From assembly GCA_023416415.1 (NCBI GenBank), contig JAEZHR010000345.1, positions 1 through 10,090 of the forward strand: DNA of 10,090 nt, in the 5' to 3' direction. Made by a program: the position numbers and the translations under genes. Source of the stretch: Pseudomonadota bacterium. GTDB lineage: Bacteria; Pseudomonadota; Gammaproteobacteria; Burkholderiales; Burkholderiaceae_D. Shown in pieces: positions 1 to 6,286 of the stretch. Below the pieces are notes generated by a model that was not told the origin of the DNA, ran no database searches, and worked only from the letters and a program-made list of their open reading frames with translations. Numbering within the stretch: the stretch's first letter is position 1; the number at the start of each line of letters is the position of its first letter.

Positions 1-1
1 G

Positions 2-493
2 GCCCAGGCCTACGCAGCCGACCAGCTGTTCGCCACGCTTGACACCACCTCGCGGCGGATCTGGCTGGGCGATGTTGGCAACGTCGTCGTCTCGGATACC
101 GTCGGTTTCATCCGTGAACTGCCGCACCAGTTGGTCGCTGCATTTCGCGCCACTCTCGAAGAGACCGTGCACGCCGATCTGCTGCTGCACGTGGTCGACG
201 CTGCCAGTCCGGTGCGCATGGAACAGATCGAACAGGTCAACACCGTGCTGGCGGAGATCGGGGCGGACCGGATTCCCCAGATCCTTGTCTGGAACAAGAT
301 CGACGCGGCGGGACTTGAGCCCGGATTCGAGCGCGACGAGTATGGTAGAATCCGCCGGGTTTTTATAAGCGCCCAGACAGGGAGCGGCCTTGACCTGCTG
401 CGGGATGCAGTCGGCGAACACGCCAAGGCAAGCGTCGTGGCGCCTCCAGATCGCATGCCCGAGCGCGCCGGTCACGACGCGCATCCCCACTGA
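2..493 (+). CDS. hflX: GTPase HflX, C-terminal part (5' end outside window)
   Basis: This is the last 163 codons of an HflX-type translation-factor GTPase, a ribosome-associated protein of the Obg-HflX class that can split stalled or stress-inactivated 70S ribosomes. Counting from the first complete codon in the window, the segment contains the switch I region (ADQLFATLDTTSRRI, residues 6-20), the G3 motif DTVGF (32-36) followed by the HflX signature IRELPHQL, the G4 motif NKID (98-101) and a G5-like SAQTG (123-127). The P-loop and the N-terminal HflX domain lie upstream of the window. The gene ends in tandem stops TGA TAA (491-496). A 66-nt gap separates it from hflK in the same direction; in many proteobacteria the order is hfq-hflX-hflK-hflC, so hfq may lie just upstream, which cannot be seen here. 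Identification is secure. Confidence 0.97.
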   Translation, partial: AQAYAADQLFATLDTTSRRIWLGDVGNVVVSDTVGFIRELPHQLVAAFRATLEETVHADLLLHVVDAASPVRMEQIEQVNTVLAEIGADRIPQILVWNKIDAAGLEPGFERDEYGRIRRVFISAQTGSGLDLLRDAVGEHAKASVVAPPDRMPERAGHDAHPH

Positions 494-510
494 TAACGCG
501 GTTCGCGCGA

Positions 511-523
511 GCCGGAATCCGGC
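511..523. repeat. Small inverted repeat before hflK
   Basis: GCCGG-AAT-CCGGC forms a 5-bp GC stem with a 3-nt loop in the 66-nt gap between hflX and hflK, immediately after a second short inverted repeat CGCG-GTT-CGCG (497-507). No T-tract follows, so this is not an intrinsic terminator. It may be an RNA-stability or attenuation element, or simple chance in GC-rich DNA. Confidence 0.35.
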
Positions 524-559
524 AAACCCACAACGCTAACCTGAAGATAAAGAGAGAGA

Positions 560-1843
560 ATGCCCATTCCTCTGCTGAAAAGAATCGGCCTCAAGTTTTC
601 CCTGAACGATCCTCGCTGGGGTCGCGGATCCCAAGATAACGGACCGAATAACCAGGACGGAAAGCGGCCCAATGACGGTCCGCCGGACCTCGACCAGCTC
701 TGGCGCGATTTCAATCAACGCCTCAATCGCATGCTCGGAAACAAGGGCGGGCGACGCGACAATGGCGGCGATGGTGGTGGAGACGGTTTTAATCCTGACA
801 TGAAGGGAGCCGGCGTCGGCATCGGCTTGCTGCTGGCCATCGTCGTGTTTCTTTGGCTGGTATCAGGATTCTTCATCGTGCAGGAAGGCCAGACTGCGGT
901 CGTCAAGACCTTTGGCGCTTATAGCCATTCAACGCCCCCGGGCTTCAACTGGCGTTGGCCGTATCCGATTCAGAGCCATGAAACGGTCAACATGGATACC
1001 GTGCGTACGGTCGAGGTTGGTTACCGCAACAATGTGCGTAACAAGCAGCTGCGCGAATCACTGATGCTCACCGACGACGAGAACATCATCGACATCCAGT
1101 TCGCGGTGCAGTACCGCCTCAGAGATGCGGCAGCCTGGCTGTTCAACAATCGCGATCAGGAGGAAATGGTCAAGCAGGTCGCAGAAACATCCATTCGCGA
1201 GATCGTCGGCAAGAGCAAAATGGATTTCGTGCTGTATGAAGGTCGTGAACAGGTGGCTTTCGACGTCAGCAAGCTGATGCAGGAAATCGTTGATCGCTAC
1301 AATTCCGGTGTCCTGATCACCAATGTGACCATGCAGAACGTGCAGCCTCCGGAGCAGGTGCAGGCCGCGTTCGACGATGCCGTCAAAGCCGGCCAGGACC
1401 GGGAGCGCCAGAAGAATGAAGGGCAGGCTTACGCCAACGACGTCATTCCGAGGGCCCGTGGCGCGGCATCCCGCCTGCTTCAGGAAGCCGAAGCCTATCG
1501 CTCGCGCGCAGTCGCCAACGCGGAAGGTGACGCATCCCGTTTCCGTCAGGTTCTGACCGAGTACCAGAAGGCACCGGTCGTCACTCGCGATCGCATGTAC
1601 CTGGAAACCATGCAGGAAATCTTCGCCAATACCACCAAGCTGATGGTTGACACCCGCAACAATAGCAACCTGCTGTATCTGCCGCTGGACAAGTTGCTGC
1701 AACAGGGCGCAAGTCCCGCTAATACCGCGCAGCAGTCGGCGCCAGCCGCACGCATGCCCGACCCGACCCAGCAGCTCAACGAGTTACAGCGTGACCAGCG
1801 CAGCCGCGACGGACGCGAATCGCGCGAGAGGGAGGTGCGCTGA
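560..1843 (+). CDS. hflK: FtsH protease activity modulator HflK
   Basis: HflK is one of two SPFH/prohibitin-family subunits of the HflKC complex, which is anchored in the inner membrane, encloses the FtsH protease and limits its access to membrane substrates. The 427-residue product has a family-typical layout: a hydrophilic glycine- and aspartate-rich N-terminus (Gly/Asp run about 61-80), one membrane segment at about 84-106, an SPFH domain at about 105-270 starting with VQEGQTAVV, an Ala/Glu/Arg-rich helix likely to be coiled coil (about 270-335), the conserved YLETMQEI region (347-354), and a charged Arg/Glu tail. The ATG at 560 follows a purine-rich AGAGAGAG stretch (551-558) that can serve as a ribosome-binding site. 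The stop overlaps the hflC start by one base (TGATG at 1841-1845), which suggests translational coupling and equal production of the two partners. Confidence 0.97.
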   Translation: MPIPLLKRIGLKFSLNDPRWGRGSQDNGPNNQDGKRPNDGPPDLDQLWRDFNQRLNRMLGNKGGRRDNGGDGGGDGFNPDMKGAGVGIGLLLAIVVFLWLVSGFFIVQEGQTAVVKTFGAYSHSTPPGFNWRWPYPIQSHETVNMDTVRTVEVGYRNNVRNKQLRESLMLTDDENIIDIQFAVQYRLRDAAAWLFNNRDQEEMVKQVAETSIREIVGKSKMDFVLYEGREQVAFDVSKLMQEIVDRYNSGVLITNVTMQNVQPPEQVQAAFDDAVKAGQDRERQKNEGQAYANDVIPRARGAASRLLQEAEAYRSRAVANAEGDASRFRQVLTEYQKAPVVTRDRMYLETMQEIFANTTKLMVDTRNNSNLLYLPLDKLLQQGASPANTAQQSAPAARMPDPTQQLNELQRDQRSRDGRESREREVR

Positions 1844-2730
1844 TGAATCGCCTGTTCGGTTATGCAATCGCGGCACTGCTTCTGGTGGCCGCGCTGATGT
1901 CCACGCTGTTCGTCGTCGATCAGCGCCAGTACGCGATCGTCTTCGCTCTGGGTGAGGTGCGCAAGGTCATCAACGAGCCCGGTCTGCACTTCAAGCTGCC
2001 GCCGCCCTTCCAGAACGTCATCTTCCTCGACAAGCGCATTCTGACCCTGGATACGCCGGAGGCAGATCGCTTCATTACAGCGGAGAAGAAGAACATTCTG
2101 GTCGACGCCTTCGTCAAGTGGCGCATCATCGACCCGCGCCTGTATTACGTCAGCTTCACGGGCGGCGACCGCGGCGCGCAGGTGCGCCTGTCCCAGATTG
2201 TCAAGGCCGCACTCAACGAGGAAATCACGAAGCGCACCGTCAGCGAAGTGATTTCCGGCGAGCGCGACCAAGTCATGCGGGCCATTCTCAGGAAGGTCAG
2301 CGAGGAAGCCAAGCGCGTCGGAATCGGCATTGTCGACGTGCGCCTCAAGCGTGTGGACTACGTCGAACAAATCAGCAACTCTGTGTTTGACCGGATGCGC
2401 GCCGAGCGCGTGCGTGTGGCGAACGAGTTGCGTTCGACCGGTGCCGCCGAGTCCGAGATGATCCGCGCCGACGCCGATCGCCAGCGTACCGTAATTCTTG
2501 CCGAAGCCTATCGCGACGCCCAGAAGATTCGCGGTGACGGCGATGCAAAGGCGACGCAGATCTATGCCGAGGCATTTGGACAGAATCCGGAGTTTGCTCG
2601 TTTCTACCGAAGCCTGGAAGCTTACCGCCAGAGTTTCAAGGACCATGGCGACATGCTCGTGCTCGATCCGAGCTCGGAGTTCTTCCGCTATTTCAAGGGC
2701 AACACGGCGGCGCCTGCCGTTGGACGTTGA
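1843..2730 (+). CDS. hflC: FtsH protease activity modulator HflC
   Basis: HflC is the second SPFH subunit of the HflKC complex that surrounds FtsH in the inner membrane. The 295-residue protein begins with a signal-anchor helix (about 5-25), then the SPFH domain opening with VVDQRQYAIVFALGEV (about 24-39), the conserved PGLHFKLP (46-53), and a charged Glu/Arg/Ala helical segment (about 190-245) expected to pack against HflK. The C-terminal region contains the family motif FYRSLEAYRQSF (about 254-265). A strong Shine-Dalgarno GGAGGT (1831-1836) lies 6 nt before the ATG, inside the end of hflK. Length is close to the usual HflC. It sits directly behind hflK with a one-base overlap and 12 nt before yjeT. 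Confidence 0.97.
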   Translation: MNRLFGYAIAALLLVAALMSTLFVVDQRQYAIVFALGEVRKVINEPGLHFKLPPPFQNVIFLDKRILTLDTPEADRFITAEKKNILVDAFVKWRIIDPRLYYVSFTGGDRGAQVRLSQIVKAALNEEITKRTVSEVISGERDQVMRAILRKVSEEAKRVGIGIVDVRLKRVDYVEQISNSVFDRMRAERVRVANELRSTGAAESEMIRADADRQRTVILAEAYRDAQKIRGDGDAKATQIYAEAFGQNPEFARFYRSLEAYRQSFKDHGDMLVLDPSSEFFRYFKGNTAAPAVGR

Positions 2731-2742
2731 TGCGAAGCGACA

Positions 2743-2937
2743 GTGAACACTTCCTGGACGATTGCGCTTGGAATGCTGCTGCTGCTCGAAGGCATCGTTC
2801 CCTTCCTGTTTCCCAGGCAATGGCGTTCTGCCTTTAGTCGAATCATGGATCTGTCCGACGGGCAGATCCGTTTCGTCGGCCTGATCGCGCTTGCATGCGG
2901 ACTTGCCCTGATCGGGCTGGTCCGCTTCCTTTCCTGA
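2743..2937 (+). CDS. yjeT: Small DUF2065 inner-membrane protein (YjeT-like)
   Basis: This 64-residue hydrophobic protein has two predicted membrane segments (about 5-22 and 43-61) joined by a short positively charged loop with the family motif LEGIVPFLFPRQWR (15-28). That pattern and its place right after hflC match the DUF2065 (YjeT) family, whose molecular role is not established. Position between hflC and the purA region is the same as in E. coli (hflC-yjeT-purA), so a link to the HflKC/FtsH complex is a fair inference but no more. The start is taken as GTG at 2743: the reading frame is closed just upstream by the hflC stop, and starting at the next ATG (2773) would remove half of the first membrane helix. 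The upstream ribosome-binding site is weak, so coupling with hflC is likely. Confidence 0.88.
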   Translation: MNTSWTIALGMLLLLEGIVPFLFPRQWRSAFSRIMDLSDGQIRFVGLIALACGLALIGLVRFLS

Positions 2938-2942
2938 TTCCT

Positions 2943-4094
2943 ATGCCCGCCTGGCTTCTTCCTGAAAACATCGCCGACGTCCTGCCGTCCGAGGCGCGCA
3001 AGATTGAAGATCTGCGCCGCTCGCTGCTCGACAATTTCCGCCTGTTCGGCTACGAACTGGTGATGCCGCCGATGCTCGAGTATCTTGAATCGCTGCTGAC
3101 CGGCGCCGGCCAGAACATGGATCTGCGCCTGTTCAAGCTGGTCGATCAGTTGTCCGGACGCAGCATGGGCATTCGGGCTGACATGACTACCCAGGTCGCG
3201 CGCATTGATGCCCACCTGCTCAATCGTGCATCAGTCACCCGCCTGTGCTACGCCGGGACCGTGCTGCATGCGCGTCCCTCCGGGCTGTACGCCACGCGCG
3301 AGCCCTTTCAGGTCGGCGCCGAGATCTACGGCCATGCCGGGCTTGAAGCAGATGCCGAAATTCAGGCGCTGGTGCTGGAATCACTGGCCTTGGCCGGCAT
3401 CGGGCCGGTTCGCCTTGATCTGTGTCATGTCGGCGTGCTGCGTGCCATCATTGCACGGGATGCCGTAGCGCAGCGCGACGAAGCGCGGTTATTCGACTTG
3501 CTGGAGGCCAAGGATGTGCCCGGCCTTCGTGAAACGGCCCGCAGCTATGATGCGGCCACGCGCGAGGCGCTGCTTGCGCTGCCATCCCTGTATGGTGACC
3601 GATTAACATTGGCGCGCGCCCGTGCCGTGCTTGGCGCCATTCCCGGTGTGCCGCAGGCCTTGAATGAACTTGAGCAGCTCATCGCTCACGCTGGCGACGC
3701 GCAAGTGACGATCGATCTGGCCGACTTGCGCGGTTACCACTATCACAGCGGCGTGATGTTCGCTGCCTACGTCCCCGGCCTGCCGAATGCGGTTGCGCGT
3801 GGCGGGCGCTACGATGAAGTGGGTGAAGCCTTCGGCCGTGCACGTCCGGCGACCGGCTTTTCGCTCGACCTGCGAGAGCTTGCGCGCCTGATGCCGGCAG
3901 CGGCGCGCAACCCGGCAGTCCGCCCGCCCGGGATTACGGATGCCCCCGTGCGTGCGAATATTGCCGAATTGCGCGCCACGGGCGAGATTGTGGTCCAGAC
4001 GCTGCCTGGGCATGAAAACGATCATGACGAATTCGATTGCGACCGCGCGCTCGTCAACGAAAATGGAAACTGGATTCTTAAATCACTAGGCTGA
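2943..4094 (+). CDS. hisZ: ATP phosphoribosyltransferase regulatory subunit HisZ
   Basis: HisZ is a paralogue of histidyl-tRNA synthetase that has no aminoacylation role. It binds the short form of HisG to make the active, histidine-sensitive ATP phosphoribosyltransferase, the first enzyme of histidine biosynthesis. The 383-residue product has the class II synthetase-like core: the N-terminal motif PENIADVLPSEARKIEDLRR (7-26), a motif-2-like REPFQVGAEIYG (119-130), a histidine-site-like segment RGYHYHSG (263-270) where HisRS has RGLDYY, and RGGRYD (286-291). It lacks the C-terminal anticodon-binding domain of HisRS, which separates it from HisS. The ATG at 2943 gives the usual N-terminus; an upstream in-frame extension back to 2895 would run inside yjeT. 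The sequence before this start is pyrimidine-rich with no Shine-Dalgarno, 5 nt after the yjeT stop, so translation probably depends on coupling. A short-form hisG is expected elsewhere in the genome. Confidence 0.95.
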   Translation: MPAWLLPENIADVLPSEARKIEDLRRSLLDNFRLFGYELVMPPMLEYLESLLTGAGQNMDLRLFKLVDQLSGRSMGIRADMTTQVARIDAHLLNRASVTRLCYAGTVLHARPSGLYATREPFQVGAEIYGHAGLEADAEIQALVLESLALAGIGPVRLDLCHVGVLRAIIARDAVAQRDEARLFDLLEAKDVPGLRETARSYDAATREALLALPSLYGDRLTLARARAVLGAIPGVPQALNELEQLIAHAGDAQVTIDLADLRGYHYHSGVMFAAYVPGLPNAVARGGRYDEVGEAFGRARPATGFSLDLRELARLMPAAARNPAVRPPGITDAPVRANIAELRATGEIVVQTLPGHENDHDEFDCDRALVNENGNWILKSLG

Positions 4095-4099
4095 TCAGC

Positions 4100-5398
4100 A
4101 TGGCAAAGAACGTAGTTGTCATCGGCACCCAATGGGGCGATGAAGGTAAAGGCAAGATCGTCGACTGGCTTACCGACCACGCACAAGGGGTCGTGCGCTT
4201 CCAGGGCGGGCACAATGCCGGGCATACGCTCGTCATCGGCGGACAGAAGACGGCACTGCAATTGATTCCCTCGGGCATCATGCGCCCGGGCGTTGCCTGC
4301 TATATCGGCAATGGCGTGGTGCTGTCGGTGCCCGACCTGCTGCGCGAAATTGACAAACTGGCGGTTAGCGGTGTCGAAGTGGCCTCGCGACTGAAAGTGT
4401 CCGAAGCCTGCCCGCTGATCCTCCCGTATCACACCGCGCTGGACGCCGCACGTGAAGCGGCGCGGGGCGCCGCCAAGATCGGTACTACCGGCAAGGGCAT
4501 CGGTCCGGCCTATGAGGACAAGGTGGCGCGCCGCGCGATCCGGGTGGCCGATCTGCTCAACGAGGTACGCTTCACCGAAAAGCTGCGTGAAAACCTTGAC
4601 TACCACAACTTCGTCCTGACCCAGTACCTGAAGGCCGATGCGGTTGACTACCAGAAGACGCTGGACGATTCGCTGGCAATGGTGCCGCGCATCCGTCCGA
4701 TGGTGGCCGACGTCTCCAGCGCACTGCATGCTGCTTACAAGGCGGGCGCCAGCCTTCTGTTCGAAGGGGCTCAGGGCAGCATGCTGGACGTCGACCATGG
4801 CACCTATCCTTACGTGACCTCCAGCAACTGCGTGGCTGGCAACGCAGCAAGCGGTGCGGGTGTCGGACCGAACATGCTGCATTACGTGCTGGGAATTACC
4901 AAGGCCTACACTACGCGCGTTGGCGCAGGTCCTTTCCCCTCCGAGCTGCCTACGGACCAGGGCGTTGGCAAACACCTGGCCAGCGTCGGTCATGAGTTCG
5001 GAACCGTCACCGGCCGCGCACGACGCTGCGGCTGGTTCGATGCCGCGCTGCTGCGCCGTTCGGTCCAGATCAATGGCGTCTCCGGCATGTGCCTGACCAA
5101 GCTCGATGTGCTCGATGGCCTCGAGTCGCTGCGGATCTGCACCGGTTACAAGCTCGATGGCCGCATGGTGGACGTATTCCCGGTCGGGGCCGAAGATGCT
5201 GCGCGTTGCGAGCCGGTGTACGAGGATATGCCAGGCTGGAGCGAGTCCACCGTAGGTGCCAAGTCGCTGGCGGCGCTTCCCGGCAATGCGCGCGCCTACA
5301 TCAAGCGTGTCGAGGAGCTGGTCGGCACGCCCATCGACATGGTTTCGACTGGTCCCGATCGCGAAGAGACCATCGTGCTCCGTCATCCGTTTGCCTGA
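4100..5398 (+). CDS. purA: Adenylosuccinate synthetase
   Basis: PurA catalyses IMP + aspartate + GTP to adenylosuccinate + GDP + phosphate, the first committed step from IMP to AMP, in the cytoplasm. The 432-residue product has the full set of family motifs: the GTP-binding loop GTQWGDEGKGK (9-19) with catalytic Asp14, GHNAGHTLV (37-45) with catalytic His42, the IMP-binding segment GTTGKGIGPAYEDK (128-141), FEGAQGSMLDVDHGTYPYVT (221-240), the VGAGPFPSEL region (274-283), TGRARRCGWFD (304-314) and the guanine-recognition TKLD (333-336). Length is typical. The ATG at 4100 lies 5 nt after the hisZ stop, with an AGG (4088-4090) in the end of hisZ as possible ribosome-binding site. All catalytic residues are present and the gene looks fully functional. 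Confidence 0.98.
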   Translation: MAKNVVVIGTQWGDEGKGKIVDWLTDHAQGVVRFQGGHNAGHTLVIGGQKTALQLIPSGIMRPGVACYIGNGVVLSVPDLLREIDKLAVSGVEVASRLKVSEACPLILPYHTALDAAREAARGAAKIGTTGKGIGPAYEDKVARRAIRVADLLNEVRFTEKLRENLDYHNFVLTQYLKADAVDYQKTLDDSLAMVPRIRPMVADVSSALHAAYKAGASLLFEGAQGSMLDVDHGTYPYVTSSNCVAGNAASGAGVGPNMLHYVLGITKAYTTRVGAGPFPSELPTDQGVGKHLASVGHEFGTVTGRARRCGWFDAALLRRSVQINGVSGMCLTKLDVLDGLESLRICTGYKLDGRMVDVFPVGAEDAARCEPVYEDMPGWSESTVGAKSLAALPGNARAYIKRVEELVGTPIDMVSTGPDREETIVLRHPFA

Positions 5399-5415
5399 AC
5401 ACCGTATTCAAGAAC

Positions 5416-5964
5416 ATGGAAAGCTCCAACACGAAAGTGTCGACCGAGCGCGATCTGTGGGTGTCGTGGGAAGACTACGACCGGGCAATCGTTGAACTGG
5501 CGCACATGGTGCATGAATCCGGCTGGCAGTTCGATCAGGTGCTGTGCCTGGCGCGCGGCGGTCTGCGTCCGGGGGACGTGTTTTCCCGCATCTTCGACGT
5601 GCCGCTCGCGATCCTGTCGACGAGCTCGTACCGCGAGGAGGCGGGCAAGGTGCAGGGTTCGCTCGACATAGGCAGACACATCACGATGACGCGCGGCAGT
5701 CTGAGCGGCAAAGTACTGTTGCTCGACGATCTGGTCGATTCCGGCGTGACCCTGCAAAAGGTGCAGCAGCACTTGCAGGAGCATTTCCCGGCGGTGACCG
5801 AGGTGCGTAGCGCGGTTATCTGGTGCAAGGCCTGCTCGTCGGTGCGACCGGATTATTACGTCGATTACCTGCAGAGCAATCCGTGGATCCACCAGCCATT
5901 CGAGGAATACGACAGCCTGCGTCCGCATCAGCTGGGCGCGTGGCTGAAGAGGGGAGGACGCTAA
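5416..5964 (+). CDS. Gpt-like purine phosphoribosyltransferase
   Basis: This is a 182-residue type I phosphoribosyltransferase that would join a nucleobase to PRPP. The PRPP-binding loop is LLLDDLVDSGVT (101-112), with the acidic pair Asp104-Asp105 and the flexible-loop segment before it. Other landmarks line up with xanthine-guanine phosphoribosyltransferase (Gpt): ARGGLRPG (46-53), SSY (70-72), a lysine in VIWCKA (Lys138) where Gpt has the O6-contacting lysine, DYYVD (146-150) and the base-binding PWIHQPF (156-162). I therefore infer an oxopurine salvage enzyme, with guanine, xanthine or hypoxanthine as substrate; the exact base cannot be read from sequence, and databases often call this group hypoxanthine or plain phosphoribosyltransferase. 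It lies 17 nt after purA and ends just before a strong terminator, so it is the last gene of the operon. The ATG at 5416 lacks a clear Shine-Dalgarno; longer in-frame extensions overlap purA and are not protein-like. Confidence 0.88.
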   Translation: MESSNTKVSTERDLWVSWEDYDRAIVELAHMVHESGWQFDQVLCLARGGLRPGDVFSRIFDVPLAILSTSSYREEAGKVQGSLDIGRHITMTRGSLSGKVLLLDDLVDSGVTLQKVQQHLQEHFPAVTEVRSAVIWCKACSSVRPDYYVDYLQSNPWIHQPFEEYDSLRPHQLGAWLKRGGR

Positions 5965-5965
5965 G

Positions 5966-5998
5966 AAAAAAAGCCCGGACGATTGTCCGGGCTTTTTC
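5966..5998 (+). terminator. Intrinsic terminator of the hfl-purA operon
   Basis: An 8-bp GC-rich stem GCCCGGAC/GTCCGGGC (5973-5980 and 5985-5992) with loop GATT is followed by TTTTT (5993-5997) and starts one base after the stop of the phosphoribosyltransferase gene. The stem is preceded by an A-tract (5966-5972), so it can be extended by A-T pairs and could also stop transcription arriving from the minus strand. This is a textbook Rho-independent terminator. Confidence 0.95.
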
Positions 5999-6031
5999 AT
6001 ATAGAACTTGCGACCAGATCACTTATCCAAT

Positions 6032-6065
6032 CCGGATCGATCCGGGCACTTTCGAATGCGATCGC
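6032..6065. repeat. Palindrome cluster between convergent terminators
   Basis: Within 34 bases there are three perfect palindromes: CCGGATCGATCCGG (6032-6045, 14 bp), TTCGAA (6051-6056) and GCGATCGC (6058-6065). They lie in the otherwise empty spacer 5999-6067, between the operon terminator and the tRNA-Leu terminator. I see no ORF or promoter here, and their role, if any, is unknown. Confidence 0.6.
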
Positions 6066-6067
6066 GC

Positions 6068-6097
6068 AAAAAGAAAAGGTCCGCCGAAGCGGACCTT
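6068..6097 (-). terminator. Intrinsic terminator of tRNA-Leu (minus strand)
   Basis: Read on the minus strand, a perfect 9-bp stem AAGGTCCGC/GCGGACCTT closes a TTCG loop flanked by C and G, the very stable C(UUCG)G tetraloop, and is followed by TTCTTTTT (plus-strand positions 6075-6068). It lies 6 nt beyond the CCA end of the tRNA-Leu gene. Orientation of the T-tract shows it serves the minus-strand tRNA and not the operon on the plus strand. Confidence 0.93.
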
Positions 6098-6103
6098 GAA
6101 TCT

Positions 6104-6190
6104 TGGTGCCCAGAAGAGGACTCGAACCTCCACAGTGTTGCCACCGCTAGGACCTGAACCTAGTGCGTCTACCAATTCCGCCATCTGGGC
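6104..6190 (-). tRNA. leuX-type tRNA-Leu(CAG): tRNA-Leu (anticodon CAG)
   Basis: The 87-nt minus-strand sequence folds into a complete class II tRNA. The acceptor stem GCCCAGA (6190-6184) pairs with TCTGGGC (6114-6108), followed by discriminator A (6107) and encoded CCA (6106-6104). The anticodon arm is CTAGG-TTCAGGT-CCTAG with anticodon CAG at plus positions 6156-6154, reading the leucine codon CUG. The long variable arm CGGTG-GCAA-CACTG and the discriminator A are leucine identity features. The T arm is GGAGG-TTCGAGT-CCTCT with one G-U pair. CTG is heavily used in the neighbouring genes, so this is likely a major isoacceptor. It has its own promoter and terminator and is convergent with the upstream operon. 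The symbol is a descriptive label only. Confidence 0.97.
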
Positions 6191-6206
6191 GATGCGAAAG
6201 ATCAGC

Positions 6207-6234
6207 ATTATAGCGCAGGCAGAATGAATGTCAA
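6207..6234 (-). promoter_or_regulatory. Consensus sigma-70 promoter for tRNA-Leu
   Basis: On the minus strand, TTGACA (plus positions 6234-6229) and TATAAT (6212-6207) are separated by 16 nt. Both hexamers match the sigma-70 consensus at every position. The -10 box ends 16 nt before the first base of the mature tRNA, leaving a leader of about 9-10 nt for RNase P to remove. A GC-rich discriminator of the stringent type is not seen: the bases after the -10 are GCTGATC. Confidence 0.93.
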
Positions 6235-6286
6235 CGCATTTTTTGATCACGGCCCAAGGCAGCGACGCGTTCAGCGCCTTTCAGTA

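Noticed and set aside
1546..2820. Long minus-strand open frame (424 codons) opposite hflK-hflC
   Set aside because: It spans two well-supported plus-strand genes and resembles no family; it is a GC-driven shadow frame.
2895..2942. Upstream start for hisZ
   Set aside because: The extra 16 residues lie inside yjeT and do not resemble HisZ; the protein from ATG 2943 begins with the family-typical N-terminus.
4022..5386. Long minus-strand open frame (454 codons) opposite purA
   Set aside because: It lies exactly antisense to a complete, motif-perfect purA. Its composition is what codon bias in GC-rich DNA produces on the opposite strand, and it shows no recognisable domain.
5089..5415. N-terminal extension of the transferase frame into purA
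   Set aside because: The upstream part is a different frame of purA with an Arg-rich, non-family sequence; the ATG at 5416 gives a sensible protein 17 nt after purA.
6098..6130. tRNA-Leu 3' end as an attachment site of an integrated element
   Set aside because: tRNA 3' ends are common integration sites, but no second copy of this segment, integrase or foreign-looking gene is visible in the window.
5823..6227. 134-codon plus-strand open frame crossing the operon terminator and the tRNA gene
   Set aside because: It overlaps the end of the transferase gene in another frame, both terminators and the complete tRNA-Leu, so it is not a plausible gene.
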